Shown one piece after another: positions 8,628 through 16,075 of a stretch of 64,000 bases of DNA. The notes under the pieces were generated by a model. The model was given only the letters and a program-made list of their open reading frames with translations, was not told the DNA's origin and searched no databases. Numbering within the stretch: position 1 is the stretch's first letter; the number at the start of each line of letters is the position of its first letter. The stretch comes from Oscillospiraceae bacterium (lineage in GTDB: Bacteria > Bacillota > Clostridia > Oscillospirales > Oscillospiraceae), in the NCBI GenBank assembly GCA_020025575.1, contig JAHHRW010000002.1, positions 62,001 through 126,000 on the forward strand, written 5' to 3'. The position numbers and the translations under genes were made by a program.

Positions 8628-9818
8628 ATGTTAACTGGAAAGACTGTGGTACTTGCGGTCACCGGAAGCATTGCTGCATATAAGGTTCCCAATCTGGCAC
8701 GGATGCTGAAAAAACGCCACTGTGATGTGCAGGTACTCATGACCCAGAATGCCACACAGTTCATCAATCCCATCACCTTTGAGTCTCTCACGGGGAACAA
8801 GTGCCTGATCGATACATTTGACCGGAATTTTCAGTACAGCGTGGAGCACGTAGCTCTTGCAAAACGGGCAGATGTGGTGATGATTGCGCCGGCCTCTGCC
8901 AATGTGATCGGTAAAATCGCCAACGGCATCGCAGACGATATGCTGACCACCACCGTGATGGCCTGCCCCTGCAAAAAAATCGTTTCTCCTGCCATGAATC
9001 ACAATATGTTCCACAACCCCATTGTTCAGGACAATCTGCAGAAGCTGCAGCGGTTCGGTTATGAAATTGTAGCACCTGACCGGGGAATGCTGGCCAACGG
9101 CGATACCGGTGACGGCAGAATGCCGGAAGAAGAGGTGCTGCTGCAATATATCCTGCGGGAAATTGCCTGCGAAAAGGATTTGGCAGGGAAGAAAATTCTG
9201 GTGACGGCAGGTGCCACCAGAGAGCCAATTGACCCCGTCCGATTCATCACCAATCACTCCAGCGGCAAGATGGGATGCGCCATTGCAAAGGCCGCCATGC
9301 TCCGGGGTGCGGAGGTGACACTGGTTCACGGACATATGGAGGTAGAACCGCCTAAGTTTGTGAAATGTGTCCCGGTTCAGACGGCCCAGCAGATGTTTGA
9401 TGCGGTGATCCAGGCTGCACCCGGGCAGGATATCATCATCAAGGCGGCGGCTGTAGCAGATTACACCCCAGAGACGGTGGCAGAAGGGAAAATGAAAAAG
9501 ACGGACGGTAACTTGACCATTTCGCTGAAACGCACCCAGGATATTTTGGCTTATCTGGGAAAACACAAGACACCGGGACAGGTGCTGTGCGGATTCTCAA
9601 TGGAGACAGACAATGTCCTTGAAAATGCGCAGAAGAAATTGCACAGCAAGAATTGCGACATGATCTGTGCAAACTCCCTGAGAAGTGAGGGTGCCGGTTT
9701 TGGCGTGGACACCAATATCCTTACTCTGATTACCCATGAAGGCATGACGGAACTGGATTTGATGAGCAAGGAACAGGCCGCCCATGAGATTCTAAACCAC
9801 CTGATTCAGATGAAGTAA
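8628..9818 (+). CDS. coaBC: Bifunctional phosphopantothenoylcysteine decarboxylase / phosphopantothenate-cysteine ligase
   Basis: A 396-residue enzyme for steps two and three of CoA synthesis. The N-terminal flavin decarboxylase (CoaC) shows GSIAAYK and the PASANVIGKIANGIADD motif with PAMNHNMF; the C-terminal ligase (CoaB) shows TAGATREPIDPVRFITNHSSGKMG and AAAVADY. Length matches the family. A GAGGT site precedes the ATG, and TATAAT at 8592-8597 may be its -10 box. It is divergent from the coaX/transporter unit, so the three genes share a 226-base control region. Confidence 0.96.
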   Translation: MLTGKTVVLAVTGSIAAYKVPNLARMLKKRHCDVQVLMTQNATQFINPITFESLTGNKCLIDTFDRNFQYSVEHVALAKRADVVMIAPASANVIGKIANGIADDMLTTTVMACPCKKIVSPAMNHNMFHNPIVQDNLQKLQRFGYEIVAPDRGMLANGDTGDGRMPEEEVLLQYILREIACEKDLAGKKILVTAGATREPIDPVRFITNHSSGKMGCAIAKAAMLRGAEVTLVHGHMEVEPPKFVKCVPVQTAQQMFDAVIQAAPGQDIIIKAAAVADYTPETVAEGKMKKTDGNLTISLKRTQDILAYLGKHKTPGQVLCGFSMETDNVLENAQKKLHSKNCDMICANSLRSEGAGFGVDTNILTLITHEGMTELDLMSKEQAAHEILNHLIQMK

Positions 9819-9829
9819 TATCAATACGA

Positions 9830-9866
9830 ACAGCCCTGACTTCCATTGCAGTCAGGGCTGTTTTTG
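9830..9866 (+). terminator. Terminator between convergent coaBC and AI-2E permease
   Basis: An 11-base perfect stem (9830-9840 with 9851-9861) followed by TTTTT on the plus strand; it may work in both directions. Confidence 0.85.
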
Positions 9867-9873
9867 CAGGCAA

Positions 9874-10947
9874 TTATGTGGTTTGGGTTGCTGTGATTTC
9901 GGGGGATTCTTTCAGATGGGTAATTGCCACCAGGATGATGGGAAACAGAATCATACCCACCAGACCCATCAGCTTTAGTCCCAGAATCAGGGCAACCAGT
10001 GTGGCAAGGGGGTGCAGACCGATTTGACTGCCCACGAACTTTGGCTCCAGTGTATTACGCACTGCGGCAATCACCACGTAGAGCAGGATCAATCCAATTC
10101 CGGTGCCGATCTGTCCGGTAATCAGCGCATAGGCACCCCACGGAAGTAAAATACCGCCGGTTCCCAAAATGGGCATCAGGTCAAAGATGGCGATTGCGAA
10201 AGCGATGCCCAGAGAATATGGAATCCGCAAAATGGCAAGCCCGATCCATAGCTCAATAAAGGTGGCGCAGAACAGCAGGGAAAAGGATTTTATATACACC
10301 AGAACGGCGGTTTTGGCGTAACCCAGACCATGGGTGACAAAATGATACTTGTTCTGGGGAATAAGACTCTTGATAAAATCCAAAACCTTTTGATAGTCTG
10401 CTGAAATATAAAAAGAAGAAACAACGGTGATGACAATCTGGACGATGGCACTGGGAAGGCTGACTGCGCCGGATGCAACCAGTTTGACGGCTCCGGCTGA
10501 CAGATTCGTGGCAAATTGACTCAGACTCTTTATGAAGGAATCACCCAGCTCAAAAAGCCATTCGATGATGGAGGAATCCACCGGAGAGAGCCGGGCTTTG
10601 ATTGTGTGGGTTGTCTCTAAAAAGAGCGGATACAGCTGATACTGAATCAGATCAGGCATGGAACGAATCAGCTTGTCAATCTGATCCATAAGCTGAAAGC
10701 CGAACAGAACCAATATTCCCACGATCATGGCATAAAATGCGAAACAGAAAAAGGATGCCAGTAAGCGTTTTTTTCGTGGATTGGAGATATTGATATGATT
10801 TAGCGGAATCTGCACCAGAGAGGCAATGCAAAATCCAATGATAAATGGGGTCATAATTGGAAGAATATAGCGATATAATCCCATAAGGATGAGAGCGATG
10901 ATCCCATAAAATGCGGCATTGATGATGAAATTCTTTTTTGTCTCCAT
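9874..10947 (-). CDS. AI-2E family transporter, YtvI-like sporulation permease
   Basis: A 357-residue membrane protein with about eight hydrophobic segments and the family signatures at the C-terminal half (DLMPILGTGGILLPWG and the VGSQIGLHPL region). The family includes autoinducer-2 exporters and the sporulation protein YtvI; clostridial genomes usually carry several copies. The start at 10947 is favoured because AAAGGAA lies 7 bases upstream, while the longer frame is not supported. No neighbour suggests a substrate, so only the family is claimed. Confidence 0.82.
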   Translation of the reverse strand: METKKNFIINAAFYGIIALILMGLYRYILPIMTPFIIGFCIASLVQIPLNHINISNPRKKRLLASFFCFAFYAMIVGILVLFGFQLMDQIDKLIRSMPDLIQYQLYPLFLETTHTIKARLSPVDSSIIEWLFELGDSFIKSLSQFATNLSAGAVKLVASGAVSLPSAIVQIVITVVSSFYISADYQKVLDFIKSLIPQNKYHFVTHGLGYAKTAVLVYIKSFSLLFCATFIELWIGLAILRIPYSLGIAFAIAIFDLMPILGTGGILLPWGAYALITGQIGTGIGLILLYVVIAAVRNTLEPKFVGSQIGLHPLATLVALILGLKLMGLVGMILFPIILVAITHLKESPEITATQTT

Positions 10948-11277
10948 AATGATTCCTTTCAATCGAACTGCATATACATCATGCAGGTTTATTTTCTCAT
11001 GTCTCAAGAATAAGTCAATAAAAAAATTCTAAAGATTTCCTTCAGATCGATCAAGGGGTTCTTTACAAAACAATCCGGGCAGGGAGGCGGGGGAACAGTC
11101 CTGCTTATGCTAGAAAGTATGAGATACTTCCTAACAGATGCACGATATCCTATCAAACGGTTTCTTGACAGGAAAATGTCGAATATCTATAAAAACGGAT
11201 GGAAAAGTGTTTCTCTTTTGTTAATTTTGTTGCAAATATATCGGTAAAATTTAGAAAGAATTATTTTGCAAAGATAG

Positions 11278-11306
11278 TTGACAAAGTCACCTTTTAGATT
11301 TAGAAT
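11278..11306 (+). promoter_or_regulatory. Promoter of the marR-oxidoreductase operon
   Basis: Consensus TTGACA (11278-11283), 17-base spacer, TAGAAT (11301-11306), 23 bases before the marR start. The rest of the 380-base gap (10948-11277) is AT-rich, holds no convincing gene and no strong hairpin. Confidence 0.7.
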
Positions 11307-11328
11307 GTCCTTAAAGGGAGGTGTCATT

Positions 11329-11745
11329 ATGCAGGAGCAGTTGCTTTCGCATTATGTGGATGGCCTGCATCGGGATGTTTCGTTTTTTTGCGGTGAAACG
11401 CTGCGGAAAAATGGAATCTCGGCAGGACTGATGTACTTCATTTTATATGTGTGCAAGCATCCTGGGTGTACCCCTGCACAGCTTGCCCGTGATCTTGCCT
11501 TGGATCGGGCTTATGTATTGCGTACCATAAACAAGTTGGTAGATAATGGCTTTTGTGAGCGTGTCTCCCATCCGACTGACGGGCGCGCCACCATACTGTA
11601 CCCGACACAAAAGGGTGAGGAGATCTTTGAAATGAGTCGTGACCTGCTGCACCGCTGGGATTTGTGCGTGCTGGAGGGAATGACAGAAACAGAAAAAGAA
11701 CAGCTATTTACACTACTCAAAAAAATTCAGACGAAAGGAAAATAA
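11329..11745 (+). CDS. MarR-family transcriptional regulator
   Basis: A 138-residue winged-helix regulator. The core shows CTPAQLARDLALDRAYVLRTINKLVDNGF, with the wing SHPTDGRATILYPTQKG, the classical MarR DNA-binding region. The start at 11329 follows GGGAGG. The stop is 3 bases before the flavin oxidoreductase gene, so both are co-transcribed, and the regulator most likely responds to that enzyme's substrate or product (an aromatic or other unsaturated acid is a guess based on related pairs). Its own promoter region would be the expected operator. Confidence 0.9.
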   Translation: MQEQLLSHYVDGLHRDVSFFCGETLRKNGISAGLMYFILYVCKHPGCTPAQLARDLALDRAYVLRTINKLVDNGFCERVSHPTDGRATILYPTQKGEEIFEMSRDLLHRWDLCVLEGMTETEKEQLFTLLKKIQTKGK

Positions 11746-11748
11746 ATC

Positions 11749-13773
11749 ATGTCTAAAGATTCTTTGATGTTACAGCCCATTAAGGTGGGTAATTTGGTTC
11801 TGAAAAATCGCGTTATGTTCCCCCCTCTGACCACCAATTACGAGGAGCGTGACGGCTCCATTGGTTCTCAGAGCCTGCATTTCTATGAGCGCCTGGCAAA
11901 GGGCGGCGTTGCCTATGTTGTTCTGGGTGACGTTGCACCTGTCAATACCGCAACTCCTACCCCCAAGCTGTGTGATGACAGTCAGATTCCTACCTATCGG
12001 ATGCTGGCTGATGCACTGCATGCTTACGACTGCAAGCTGGGCCTGCAGGTGTTCCATCCTGAATACGATGTTCCCGATGTAAACCGCAGAATCATGGCCT
12101 CTATGATGGCTGCTAAGGCTGCTCAGGAAGCTAAGGCTCAGGGTGACATGGAAACCTTCAACGCAAAGATGGAAGAGAGCGGTGTCCTGCGTAAGGATGC
12201 ATTTGCAAAGATTCACCATGATACCATGCACTTTGTAAATGAGGCAACCCAGGAGAAGCTGAATGAAATCAAGATGGCAATTGCTGCCTGCGCAAAGCGT
12301 GCAGCTGAGGCCGGTGTAGATGCTATCGAAGTTCATGGCGACCGTCTGGTGGGTTCCCTATGCTCTGTGGCTCTGAATAAGCGTACCGATAATTATGGCG
12401 GCTGCTTCGAGAACCGTGTTCGTTACGCTCTGGAAGTTGTTGCAGCAATCAGAGAGGCTGCACCTGAGATGATGATCGAGTACAAGCTGCCCATCATCAC
12501 CCGTAACCCCGACGGCAGCCTGCGCGGCAAGGGCGGCGTGGTCGAAGAGGAAGGCCTGCTGTTTGCACAGATGCTGGAGAAGGCTGGCGTTGACATGATT
12601 CAGGTTGCTCAGGCAAACCACACCGGCAACATGGGCGATACCATTCCTCCTATGGGTACCGTTCCTTACAACTGGACTCTGCCCGTGGCTGAAAAGGTCA
12701 AGAAGCTGGTTTCCATCCCTGTGGCAACCGTTGGCCGTGTTATCACTCCTGAAAATGGCGAGGAAATCCTGAAGAACGGTCAGGCAGACATCATCGGATA
12801 CGGCCGCAGCCTGCTGTGTGATGCAGATATCGTGAACAAGTTTGCTGAGGATAAGCCCATCCGTGCTTGCGTCAACTGCAATAAGGGCTGTGTTGATGCA
12901 ATCTCTGTTCGTAAGTGCGTATCCTGTGTGCTGAATGCAGAAAATGGCAGCGAAGAGACGATGTTCATCAAGCCCGGTGAAGGCAAGAAGAATGTGGTTG
13001 TCGTTGGTGCTGGTATTGCCGGTCTGGAGGCTGCTCGTGTTGCAGCAATGCGTGGCTATGCAGTAACTGTGTTTGACACCGCAAAGGAAATCGGCGGTCA
13101 GATCCGTCTGGCTGCAGTGCCTCCCCGTAAGTCTGAGCTGCTGCGTTCTATCGAATACTACGAGGCAATCCTGCCTGAGCTGAATGTGACCCTGAAGCTG
13201 GGCACTGAGTGCACCGTTGCAGACATGAATGCTGCAGACGCTGTCATTGTGGCAGTTGGCGCTCGCAATGTGATGCTGCCCATCCAGGGTGCAGACCGCG
13301 ACAATGTGGTTTCTGCTTGGGATGTGCTGGCTGGTAAGGTTCAGGTTAGCGGCAACTGTGCAGTGATCGGCGGCGGTCTGGTTGGTACTGAGACTGCTGA
13401 ATACCTGCTGGAGCATGGCTGCAAGGTATCCATCGTTGAAATGATGGATAAGATTGCAAGCGGCGAATCCAACACCATCCTGCCCATCATTCTGAAGGAC
13501 TTCGCTGCCGGCGGCCTGCAGCAGTTTGTGAACACCCGTGTGAACGCAATTGCGGATGACGGTAAGGCAATCCTGGCTACAGACACTGTGAAGAACGAAG
13601 ATGTTACCATTCCATGCGACTACGTGGTTATGGCAGTTGGTTCCAAGAAGAATACCTTCGATGTGACCGGCGTGACCGTACCTGTTCAGTTTGTAGGTGA
13701 CTGCTCCGGTGAGCGTACTGCTGATATCTCCAGCGCAATCCGTACTGCTTACAATGCAGCAAACAACATCTAA
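11749..13773 (+). CDS. Old-Yellow-Enzyme/2,4-dienoyl-CoA reductase-type FMN-FAD-4Fe4S oxidoreductase
   Basis: A 674-residue enzyme in three parts. Residues 1-365 are an FMN TIM barrel (LKNRVMFPPLTTNYEE, NKRTDNYGGCFENR). A cysteine cluster, ACVNCNKGC followed by CVSC (about 375-397), should hold a 4Fe-4S centre. From about 415 an FAD/NAD(P) domain shows VVVGAGIAGLEAARVAA and later AVIGGGLVGTETAEYL. The family reduces activated C=C bonds with NADH (enoate, cinnamate, dienoyl-CoA, steroid and bile-acid reductases). The usual HGAHGYL motif after strand 5 is replaced by HGDRLVGSL, and a ~50-residue helical insert precedes it, so the substrate is uncertain. Codon use suggests high expression. Confidence 0.88.
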   Translation: MSKDSLMLQPIKVGNLVLKNRVMFPPLTTNYEERDGSIGSQSLHFYERLAKGGVAYVVLGDVAPVNTATPTPKLCDDSQIPTYRMLADALHAYDCKLGLQVFHPEYDVPDVNRRIMASMMAAKAAQEAKAQGDMETFNAKMEESGVLRKDAFAKIHHDTMHFVNEATQEKLNEIKMAIAACAKRAAEAGVDAIEVHGDRLVGSLCSVALNKRTDNYGGCFENRVRYALEVVAAIREAAPEMMIEYKLPIITRNPDGSLRGKGGVVEEEGLLFAQMLEKAGVDMIQVAQANHTGNMGDTIPPMGTVPYNWTLPVAEKVKKLVSIPVATVGRVITPENGEEILKNGQADIIGYGRSLLCDADIVNKFAEDKPIRACVNCNKGCVDAISVRKCVSCVLNAENGSEETMFIKPGEGKKNVVVVGAGIAGLEAARVAAMRGYAVTVFDTAKEIGGQIRLAAVPPRKSELLRSIEYYEAILPELNVTLKLGTECTVADMNAADAVIVAVGARNVMLPIQGADRDNVVSAWDVLAGKVQVSGNCAVIGGGLVGTETAEYLLEHGCKVSIVEMMDKIASGESNTILPIILKDFAAGGLQQFVNTRVNAIADDGKAILATDTVKNEDVTIPCDYVVMAVGSKKNTFDVTGVTVPVQFVGDCSGERTADISSAIRTAYNAANNI

Positions 13774-13822
13774 TAGAACATAAGGCAAAATCCTTACGGA
13801 AATGCAATAGTATGTGGACCGA

Positions 13823-13858
13823 AAAGGCGTGGCACTGCGAAAGCAGCGCCACGCCTTT
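13823..13858 (+). terminator. Terminator of the marR-oxidoreductase operon
   Basis: An 11-base stem (13823-13833 with 13848-13858) extended by CTGC/GCAG with a GAAA loop; the T tail is short. From 13859 to 14103 I see no gene, only AT-rich sequence with a short AAAGCG/CGCTTT palindrome near 14003. Confidence 0.7.
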
Positions 13859-14103
13859 AGACTATCAAAAACCTCTAAGGCTGTTTTCAGCGAAGGACTG
13901 CCGTCTGATCTGTGCATCATTTGTCTGCATTTTTCAGCCCGATATGTATTTTACACGGGGTACACGCCTCTGTGGAAAATGATTTCTCTTTTCGCTACGC
14001 CGAAAGCGTATATCGCTTTGCGCTTGGTTTATGAAAAGTCTGAAAGAGTTGCTCAGAAGAATCATAAAAAACTGGTTATATTGTGAAAATATATCGTCTC
14101 GCA

Positions 14104-14132
14104 TTGAAATCATATGCAAATTATGCCATAAT
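14104..14132 (+). promoter_or_regulatory. Promoter of the cysteine-desulfidase-family gene
   Basis: TTGAAA (14104-14109), 17-base spacer, CATAAT (14127-14132), about 70 bases before the start. An inverted repeat (14136-14144 with 14166-14176, two-base bulge) overlaps the predicted transcription start and could be an operator or leader hairpin. Confidence 0.5.
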
Positions 14133-14203
14133 ACGGCCATGCAGTAAGGGTGTGTGCACAAACCGCTGCGGATGGCAGTATGAGAGTTAGGAGATTGAAA
14201 AAT

Positions 14204-15481
14204 ATGGATCAGAAAGTTTATCATGCATGTGTGTCTGTGCTGCATGGAGAATTGATTCCGGCATTTGGGTGTACCGAGCCAATTGCTGTGGCTTATGCAT
14301 CAGCAAAAGCTCGTCAGGTTCTTGGCGCATTTCCGGAGCATATGACGGCAGAGTGCAGCGGCAATATCATTAAAAATGTTCAGGGTGTCATCGTGCCTAC
14401 AACAGGAGATCTGCGTGGAATCGCTGCGGCAGCTTTGCTGGGGGCTGTTGGTGGAGATCCCGAAAGAAAGTTGGAAGTGCTGACGACAGTATCCCCAGAA
14501 CATGTAGAAAAGGTTCGGGAGCTTATCAAGCAGGGAATCTGCCAGGAAATGAAGCTGGATACACCGGCAAAGTTACATATTATTATCCGCATGGAGCGGG
14601 GCGAACACAGATCCATGGTGGAACTGATTCATAGTCACAATAACATCGTGAGAATTGAAAAGGATGGGGAAGTACTTCTGGATGTACCGCATGAGGTGCA
14701 GGAAGTGGAAACAAAGAATGAGAATTATGATTATCTCAGCATTGCCAATATCGTGGATTTTGCAAATGAGGTAAAGATTGACGATGTAAAGGATATTCTG
14801 GAGCAGCAGATTTTAAATAATACGGCCATTTCTGAGGCGGGGTTGACAGGGGCATACGGCGCAAGGGTAGGTGCCACACTGTTGAAACTGTACGGAGATG
14901 ATGACGTAAAGATCCGTGCCAAAGCCGCTGCTGCGGCAGGTTCTGATGCCCGCATGGGGGGCTGTGAACTGCCGGTGGTCATCAATTCCGGAAGTGGTAA
15001 CCAAGGCATGACTGTTTCTCTGCCTGTCATCGAATACGCAAAAGAGATGAAAGTGGATCGGGAAAAGCTGTACAGAGCACTGTGTCTGAGCAATCTGACA
15101 GCCATTTATCAGAAAACAAAGATCGGTAAGCTATCTGCTTACTGCGGCGCAGTCAATGCTGCTGTGGGGGCCGGTGTGGGCATCTGTTGGCTCTGCGGTG
15201 GCGGCCTGAAAGAAATGGAGCAGGTGATTGTCAACACCATTGGCAATATCTCCGGTATTGTCTGTGATGGTGCAAAGCCATCGTGTGCGGCAAAGATTGC
15301 ATCCAGCGTGGATGCTGCGATTATGGCAGTGGGAATGGCCATGAATCATCGGGGATTCCATGCTGGCGAAGGCATCATCAAGAAAGATATTGAAGATACC
15401 CTGGAGAGCGTGGGGCAGCTTGCAAGGGAGGGAATGCGTCAGACAGACCTGGAGCTGCTTAATATCATGGTTTCCAAGTGA
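14204..15481 (+). CDS. L-cysteine desulfidase family protein (UPF0597 / serine-dehydratase-alpha-like)
   Basis: A 425-residue protein with the family start PAFGCTEPIAVAYASAKAR and the glycine/cysteine-rich C-terminal half (ICWLCGGG, GIVCDGAKPSCAAKI) whose cysteines ligate a labile 4Fe-4S cluster in characterised members. Relatives break L-cysteine down to pyruvate, ammonia and sulfide (CdsB, CyuA) or are annotated UPF0597/YhaM. The start at 14204 follows TTAGGAG; an upstream in-frame ATG lacks a site. It stands alone, with its own promoter and terminator. The exact amino-acid substrate is inferred from the family only. Confidence 0.88.
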   Translation: MDQKVYHACVSVLHGELIPAFGCTEPIAVAYASAKARQVLGAFPEHMTAECSGNIIKNVQGVIVPTTGDLRGIAAAALLGAVGGDPERKLEVLTTVSPEHVEKVRELIKQGICQEMKLDTPAKLHIIIRMERGEHRSMVELIHSHNNIVRIEKDGEVLLDVPHEVQEVETKNENYDYLSIANIVDFANEVKIDDVKDILEQQILNNTAISEAGLTGAYGARVGATLLKLYGDDDVKIRAKAAAAAGSDARMGGCELPVVINSGSGNQGMTVSLPVIEYAKEMKVDREKLYRALCLSNLTAIYQKTKIGKLSAYCGAVNAAVGAGVGICWLCGGGLKEMEQVIVNTIGNISGIVCDGAKPSCAAKIASSVDAAIMAVGMAMNHRGFHAGEGIIKKDIEDTLESVGQLAREGMRQTDLELLNIMVSK

Positions 15482-15538
15482 TTTGGTGTTCGTGGCGCTT
15501 ATGTGCCTGGTCATTTTTAGAAATCGATATGAAAGAAT

Positions 15539-15576
15539 GGTGGGAACCGTCTTGCAGATTCAAGGCGGTTCCCACC
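15539..15576 (+). terminator. Terminator of the desulfidase-family gene
   Basis: A perfect 11-base outer stem (15539-15549 with 15566-15576) and inner CTTG/CAAG. From here to 15738 no convincing gene is seen. Confidence 0.7.
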
Positions 15577-15738
15577 ATGTATTATTTTCACATTCACGGG
15601 CGCAGGTTCCATTTTAACATCTGCGCTGGAATTTGTCAGCTTGTAAAGGGCGGCGAGATTTTGGTGGGCAGCGAAAAGATTTCTGGATGGTATTTGGAGC
15701 AGACCCCTTGCCCATATACCAACCGGATGCTATCCTCA

Positions 15739-15784
15739 AAAAACAAAAAATAACAGCCAAGAGTTTTCACTCTTAGCTGTTATT
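15739..15784 (-). terminator. Terminator of the tRNA-Thr/tRNA-Tyr unit
   Basis: AATAACAGC...GCTGTTATT, a 15-base stem with one mismatch (15749-15784), is followed on the minus strand by TTTTTGTTTTTTG. It starts directly at the CCA end of tRNA-Tyr. Confidence 0.85.
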
Positions 15785-15869
15785 TGGTGGGGGAGGACGG
15801 ATTCGAACCATCGAAGCGATACGCAGCAGATTTACAGTCTGTCCCCTTTGGCCACTCGGGAACTCCCCC
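15785..15869 (-). tRNA. tRNA-Tyr (anticodon GTA)
   Basis: On the minus strand: acceptor GGGGGAG pairing with CTCCCCC, anticodon loop CTGTAAA (GTA), a long class II variable arm (about 12 bases) and TTCGAATCC T-loop, with CCA encoded at the 3' end. The long arm and the anticodon both fit bacterial tRNA-Tyr. Confidence 0.95.
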
Positions 15870-15890
15870 ATATGAAATTATCTATCTGAA

Positions 15891-15966
15891 TGGAGCCGGT
15901 AGACGGACTCGAACCCCCGACCTGCTGATTACAAATCAGCTGCTCTACCAACTGAGCTATACCGGC
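15891..15966 (-). tRNA. tRNA-Thr (anticodon TGT)
   Basis: A 76-base cloverleaf on the minus strand: acceptor GCCGGTA/TACCGGC, D-arm AGCTCAGTTGGTAGAGC, anticodon stem GCTGA/TCAGC with loop TTTGTAA (TGT), T-loop GGTTCGAGTCC, encoded CCA. It lies 22 bases upstream of tRNA-Tyr in one transcript. Confidence 0.97.
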
Positions 15967-16033
15967 GGCTCAAACAGAACATGCTTATTATATCACGATT
16001 GCGGGAAATGTCAAGCATTATTTTTACATTTTT

Positions 16034-16067
16034 CAAAAAATTTTTGCCCCCTAAAAAGGGGGCAAAA
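16034..16067 (-). terminator. Terminator of ileS
   Basis: TTTTGCCCCCT (16042-16052) pairs with AGGGGGCAAAA (16057-16067) and is followed on the minus strand by a T-rich tail; it lies 9 bases after the ileS stop. Confidence 0.85.
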
Positions 16068-16075
16068 CAGGGAAC

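Noticed and set aside
13934..14245. A 103-codon open frame antisense across the promoter of the desulfidase-family gene
   Set aside because: It overlaps a good promoter and the real start of the next gene, and has no ribosome site or family motif.
15478..15753. A 91-codon open frame on the plus strand after the desulfidase-family gene
   Set aside because: It starts at the upstream gene's stop, runs through a terminator hairpin and has no ribosome site. No family is recognised.
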